Below, piece by piece: positions 31,936-34,922 of a stretch of 34,922 bases of DNA. A program made the position numbers and the translations under genes. Source of the stretch: DATLFP01 sp035540955. GTDB taxonomy: Bacteria; Actinomycetota; Acidimicrobiia; Acidimicrobiales; CADCSY01. The notes below the pieces were generated by a model. It saw nothing but the letters and a program-made list of their open reading frames with translations, was not told the origin of the DNA and made no database searches. The stretch lies in the NCBI GenBank assembly GCA_035540955.1, contig DATLFP010000094.1:1-34922 (forward strand), in the 5' to 3' direction. Each line of letters begins with the position of its first letter. Position 1 is the first letter of the stretch.

Positions 31936-33253
31936 CGACCCACGCGTCGCCCCGCCACCGCCCGTAGAGGGCGACGAAGCGGGCCACCTGGAGGAGGCCG
32001 AGCGCCGCCCACAGCCAGCCGATGCCGAGGCCGAGCCAGTCCACGGCGAGCACGGCGGACAGGAAGACCGCGGCAGCCCCGGCCATGGCCCAGGCCAGGT
32101 AGCGGAGGTCGCCGGCCCCGATCAGGATGCCGTCGAGGGTCCACACCACGCCGCTGAGCGGGAGCATCAGCGCGAGGTGCAAGAGCAGGAAGGTCGCCAG
32201 CGTCGCCACCCGGTGGTCGTTCGTGAACACCAGTGGCAGGACGGGCCGGGCCAAGAGGATGGCGGCGCCGATGACGACGCCGCCGGTGAGGCCCCACTGC
32301 ATCATCCGTCTCGTCGCCATCCGGGCGCCGGCGGCGTCGCCGGCCCCGAGGAACCTCCCGACCATCGCCTGGGCGGCGATGGCGACGCTGTCGAGGGTCA
32401 GGGCCACGAAGTTGAACGTCTCGAAGACGATGTGGTGGGCGGCGAGGTCATCGGTGCCCATGCGCGCCGCGGTCGACGTCGTCACCACGATCGCCAGCCG
32501 GAGAGCGGTCGTGCGGACGAAGAGGGCGATGCTGAGCCGGCCGAGGGCGACGAGCGCCCGGCGGTCGGGTCGGATCGTCACCCCGAGGCGGCGCACGTCG
32601 CGGCCGACGACCACGGTGTACGCGAAGGCGCCGGCCGCCTGGGCGACCACCGTCGACCACGCCGAGCCGGCGACCCCCCAGCCGAGACCAAACACGAGCC
32701 ACAGCTCGAGGACGACGTTGCCGGCCGCCGTCGCGACCGCCACGACGAGCGGCGTGCGCGTGTCCTGCAGCCCCCGGAGGTAGCCGGTCCCGGCGAGCAC
32801 GAGGGTGAGCGACGGGAGGCCGACCATGCTGATGCGGAAGTAGGTGAGGGCGTGGGTCCGCACGTCGCCGTCGGCCCCGAGCAGGTCGACCAGCGGGCCG
32901 GCGAGACCGAGACCGACGAGGCCGAGCCCGGCGCCGATGCCGGCGGCGAGCCACATCGACTGCACGCCCTGGGCGGCCGCTCGCTGGCGCTCGCCGGCGC
33001 CGAGCAGCCGGGCCACCGCCCCGGTGGTGCCGTAGGCGAGGAAGATGAACAGCGCGTAGCCGGTGACGATCAGCGTGACCGCGATGCCCACGCCACCGAG
33101 CTCGGCGGTGCCGAGCCGGCCGACGATGGCGGTGTCGGCCAGCACGTAGAGGGGCTCGGCCGCGAGCGCGCCCATCGCCGGCAGCGCCAACCGCAGGATC
33201 TCGCGGTCGAGCAACCGGCGGCTGCTCGGTTCTTGCGTAGATTCCTGCCGCAT
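31901..33253 (-). CDS. MATE family efflux transporter (DinF-like)
   Basis: A 450-residue membrane protein with 12 predicted helices in two similar halves, the MATE layout. LDREILRLALPAMGALAAEPLYVLADTAIVGRLG at the start and TAELGGVGIA are typical of the DinF branch. TGYLRGLQDTRTPL at the end of helix 4 is a strongly conserved block. It exports cationic or amphipathic compounds using Na+ or H+. ATG 33253 gives a 15-residue N-terminal tail before the first conserved block. That start codon lies in the centre of a long inverted repeat shared with the divergent methyltransferase gene. The 3' end overlaps the GNAT gene. GTGGGT/ACCCAC (31908-31913 and 31938-31943) could form a weak hairpin near the convergent ends. 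Confidence 0.92.
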   Translation of the reverse strand: MRQESTQEPSSRRLLDREILRLALPAMGALAAEPLYVLADTAIVGRLGTAELGGVGIAVTLIVTGYALFIFLAYGTTGAVARLLGAGERQRAAAQGVQSMWLAAGIGAGLGLVGLGLAGPLVDLLGADGDVRTHALTYFRISMVGLPSLTLVLAGTGYLRGLQDTRTPLVVAVATAAGNVVLELWLVFGLGWGVAGSAWSTVVAQAAGAFAYTVVVGRDVRRLGVTIRPDRRALVALGRLSIALFVRTTALRLAIVVTTSTAARMGTDDLAAHHIVFETFNFVALTLDSVAIAAQAMVGRFLGAGDAAGARMATRRMMQWGLTGGVVIGAAILLARPVLPLVFTNDHRVATLATFLLLHLALMLPLSGVVWTLDGILIGAGDLRYLAWAMAGAAAVFLSAVLAVDWLGLGIGWLWAALGLLQVARFVALYGRWRGDAWVVTGADRVAPTA

Positions 33254-33279
33254 ACCGAACGATTTCTACGCAAGAACCG
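33227..33279. repeat. Perfect inverted repeat spanning the MATE start and the divergent promoter region
   Basis: CGGTTCTTGCGTAGA (33227-33241) and TCTACGCAAGAACCG (33265-33279) are perfect 15-base arms round a 23-base centre that contains the MATE start codon. Each arm ends in GTAGA when read inward, giving -10-like TAGATT on the plus strand (33238-33243) and TAGAAA on the minus strand. It ends 5 bases before the methyltransferase start. Confidence 0.75.
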
Positions 33280-33284
33280 GTCCG

Positions 33285-34085
33285 GTGTCGTGGCGGACGA
33301 TCGAGAGGCGCACCGACGAGGTGCAGCGGTTGGAAGCGCTGCGCACCAACCGCCAGAAGCGGGAGCGCGAGCGCCGGTTCATCGTGGAGGGCGTTCGCAA
33401 CATCGACGGCGCCCTCGACCACGGTTGGGAGGTGCACACCGTCATCTCGCCGACCGGCATCCGGTGGTCGCGCTGGGCCGAGGGCGTCATCGACCGGCTC
33501 CCCGACGCCGAGAAGCTGCTGCTCGCGCCGGAGGTCTTCGACCTGCTGACCGACCGCGAGGAGCGGCCCGAGCTGCTCCTCGTCGCCGGGATACCCCGGC
33601 GCCGCCTCGACGACGTTCCCCGGATGAACAGCCTGCTCGTGGTGGTGCTCGACCGGGTGGCCAGCCCCGGCAATCTCGGCACCATCGTGCGCACCGCCGA
33701 CGCCTTCGGCGCCCACGCGGTGGTGACGGCCGGTCACGCTGCCCACGCCTACGACCCCCAGGCGGTGCGGGCCAGCACCGGGTCGCTGTTCTCGATGCCC
33801 GTCGTCGCCGCCGACGGACCGGCCGACCTCGAGCCGTGGTGCCGGCAGCGGGGCCTCACCATCGTGGCGACCGACGAGCACGGCGACACCGAGCTGGCCG
33901 ACGTCGACCTGCAGCGGCCGTGCGCGGTGCTGCTCGGCAACGAGACGCGGGGCCTCAGCCGCGGGCTGCGGGCGCTGGCCGACGTCACGGTCCGCATCCC
34001 CATCGGCGGCACCGCCTCGTCGCTCAACGTGGCGGTGGCCGCCGGGATCGTCCTCCATGACCTGGCTCGACGGCTACGTCCCTGA
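33285..34085 (+). CDS. SpoU/TrmH-family RNA 2'-O-methyltransferase
   Basis: A 266-residue SPOUT methyltransferase that methylates a ribose 2'-OH in rRNA or tRNA with SAM. Residues 10-95 are the substrate-binding domain (ALRTNRQKRERERRFIVEGVRN). The knotted domain has the three motifs: ASPGNLGTIVRTADAFGA, LLGNETRGLS and PIGGTASSLNVAVAAGI. The target base is unknown; related proteins include RlmB and thiostrepton-resistance type enzymes. GTG 33285 is the only reasonable start, since no start codon lies upstream in the frame near the inverted repeat. There is no clear Shine-Dalgarno or six-base-spaced -10, so how it is started is unclear. The 3' end overlaps the NUDIX gene by 29 bases. Confidence 0.9.
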   Translation: MSWRTIERRTDEVQRLEALRTNRQKRERERRFIVEGVRNIDGALDHGWEVHTVISPTGIRWSRWAEGVIDRLPDAEKLLLAPEVFDLLTDREERPELLLVAGIPRRRLDDVPRMNSLLVVVLDRVASPGNLGTIVRTADAFGAHAVVTAGHAAHAYDPQAVRASTGSLFSMPVVAADGPADLEPWCRQRGLTIVATDEHGDTELADVDLQRPCAVLLGNETRGLSRGLRALADVTVRIPIGGTASSLNVAVAAGIVLHDLARRLRP

Positions 34086-34584
34086 CGGGGCGGAGGAGGC
34101 GGCCGACGTGGCCCGCCTCGCCGCCGCCCTCGCCGCCGGCGACGTGTGGTCGCGGTCGGCGCCGCTGCACGTGACCGGATCGGCCATCGTCGTCCACCCG
34201 CCGACCGGCCGGGTGCTGCTGCGCTGGCACGAGCGCTACCAGCTGTGGAACCACGTGGGCGGCCATGCCGACGACGACGAGCGCCACCCGTGGGACACCG
34301 CGCTACGGGAAGCCGTCGAGGAGACCGGCCTCCGCGACCTGCGGCCGTGGCCCGGCCCCGAGCCGGCGATCGCGTTCGTGCAGATCGTGCCCGTTCCCGC
34401 GGCGCGCGGGGAGCGCGACCACGAGCACGCCGACGTCTGCTACGTGCTGGCCACCGACGACCCCGAGGCCACCGTCGACGAGCACGACGACGCCGAGCTG
34501 CGCTGGCTCCCCGTGGCCGAGGCGCGGACGATGGTCAACGACCACGTCGCCGCGCTGCTCGACCGCGCCGCCCGCAGCCTCTGA
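34057..34584 (+). CDS. NUDIX hydrolase
   Basis: A 175-residue NUDIX protein, hydrolysing a nucleoside diphosphate linked to another group; the substrate is unknown. The helix-loop-helix box is GHADDDERHPWDTALREAVEETG. The REAVEETG half is canonical, but the distance from the first Gly to REA is one residue longer than the usual G-x5-E-x7-RE pattern. LWNHVGGHAD and the final ELRWLPVAEA are also typical of the fold. ATG 34057 lies inside the methyltransferase gene (29-base overlap), so the two are translationally coupled. An inverted repeat follows the stop by 3 bases. Roles such as nucleotide sanitation or RNA cap removal are possible, but nothing here decides between them. Confidence 0.88.
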   Translation: MTWLDGYVPDGAEEAADVARLAAALAAGDVWSRSAPLHVTGSAIVVHPPTGRVLLRWHERYQLWNHVGGHADDDERHPWDTALREAVEETGLRDLRPWPGPEPAIAFVQIVPVPAARGERDHEHADVCYVLATDDPEATVDEHDDAELRWLPVAEARTMVNDHVAALLDRAARSL

Positions 34585-34587
34585 TGT

Positions 34588-34634
34588 TTCTTGGAGCAAA
34601 CGAACGTGCTCTACGCGTCTCGCTGCTCCAAGAA
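34588..34634. terminator. Inverted repeat between convergent NUDIX and ABC permease genes
   Basis: TTCTTGGAGCA (34588-34598) and TGCTCCAAGAA (34624-34634) are perfect 11-base arms with a 25-base loop. The arm TCTTGGAGCA is identical to the outer arm of the hairpin at 23907-23951, and the spacing of the arms (36 bases start to start) is the same. A bidirectional terminator is likely. Confidence 0.65.
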
Positions 34635-34645
34635 CCGATCGAGGC

Positions 34646-34922
34646 CTATGCGACGTCCTGGCGCTGGAGGCGGCGGGTGGTGAGGACGGCGGTGACGGCG
34701 AGGACGGCCATGGGGGTCAGGACGGCCACCGGCATCGACGACTCGAAGAGCCGCTCGGGCCCGTCGGCGAGGCGAGCGAGGAGCGACACCGTGTGCGAGC
34801 GGATCGACAGCGCCTCGGTGCCGTCGCCGGCCCGGGCGATGAACCCCTCCCACACGAGGACGTAGGCGAGCCCCCACGCCATCGCCCGCTTGACCCGCAG
34901 CCCGAGGAACGTGAACACCCCG
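34646..34922 (-). CDS. ABC-2 type transporter permease, C-terminal part
   Basis: About the last 90 residues of a membrane protein whose 5' end lies beyond the window. FLGLRVKRAMAWGLAYVLVWEGFIARAG is a membrane segment typical of the last third of actinobacterial ABC-2 permeases. SIRSHTVSLL is a following extracellular-type loop, and a final helix (about PVAVLTPMAVLAVTAVLTT) leads to the basic tail RRLQRQDVA. The partner ATPase gene would be expected upstream on the minus strand, outside the window. The exported substrate is unknown. It is convergent with the NUDIX gene across the inverted repeat. The assignment rests on this short stretch only. Confidence 0.68.
   Translation of the reverse strand, partial: GVFTFLGLRVKRAMAWGLAYVLVWEGFIARAGDGTEALSIRSHTVSLLARLADGPERLFESSMPVAVLTPMAVLAVTAVLTTRRLQRQDVA

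Noticed and set aside
1..34922. Signs of horizontal transfer, CRISPR arrays, toxin-antitoxin pairs or prophage
   Set aside because: Base composition and codon use look even throughout; no repeat-spacer arrays, integrases or transposases were seen.

Overview
The window is a very GC-rich (by eye about 70% or more), densely packed bacterial chromosome segment. It has no tRNA, rRNA, CRISPR array, insertion sequence or phage gene, and no stretch over 300 bases without a gene. The organism is almost certainly an actinobacterium. Support comes from a treS-mak-glgB cluster (the GlgE-type alpha-glucan route), an iscS, mnmA, MetE-like, ligA, gatCAB neighbourhood known from actinobacteria, a PASTA kinase, many GTG starts, and a secreted subtilase carrying cell-wall-binding repeats. 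The last feature, with the SCP2, SDR and carotenoid-oxygenase content, points to class Acidimicrobiia (Ilumatobacter/Iamia-like); that placement is inference.

Layout: 1-6643 (+) is storage and alpha-glucan metabolism: the end of trehalose synthase, maltokinase, branching enzyme and a GH57/DUF3536 protein. 6564-8802 (-) holds a SRPBCC protein, galT and a methyltransferase. 8878-14976 (+) carries iscS, mnmA, a short MetE-like zinc protein and ligA, interrupted by an unknown membrane protein on the minus strand. 14977-17400 has a small membrane-anchored unknown (-) and a PASTA Ser/Thr kinase (+). 17421-23932 (+) has an SDR, a carotenoid oxygenase, a secreted subtilase with cell-wall-binding repeats and an MFS exporter. 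23971-27129 has an SCP2 protein (-) divergent from a ferredoxin, a carboxylesterase and a PhoD-type phosphatase (+). 27134-31935 (+) is gatCAB, then an Eis-like and a small GNAT acetyltransferase. 31901-34922 holds a MATE exporter (-), an RNA methyltransferase and NUDIX pair (+), and the end of an ABC permease (-).

Two kinds of structure are not explained by the genes. First, many genes carry a hexamer with A at position 2 and T at position 6 (best form TAGCCT) exactly 6 bases before a GTG start, the arrangement expected of leaderless transcripts. Second, gene junctions hold long inverted repeats of regular geometry. Two of them, 10.7 kb apart, share arm sequence (TCTTGGAGCA, 25-nt spacer, TGCTCCAAGA). 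A third has the same 11-25-11 geometry with unrelated arms. Two more, both between divergent genes, have an arm pitch of exactly 38 nt. An 84-nt near-continuous hairpin follows the subtilase gene.

I see no clear undescribed multi-gene system. The best leads are the inverted-repeat class, the leaderless promoter signature, and the GH57/DUF3536 gene attached to the alpha-glucan cluster.
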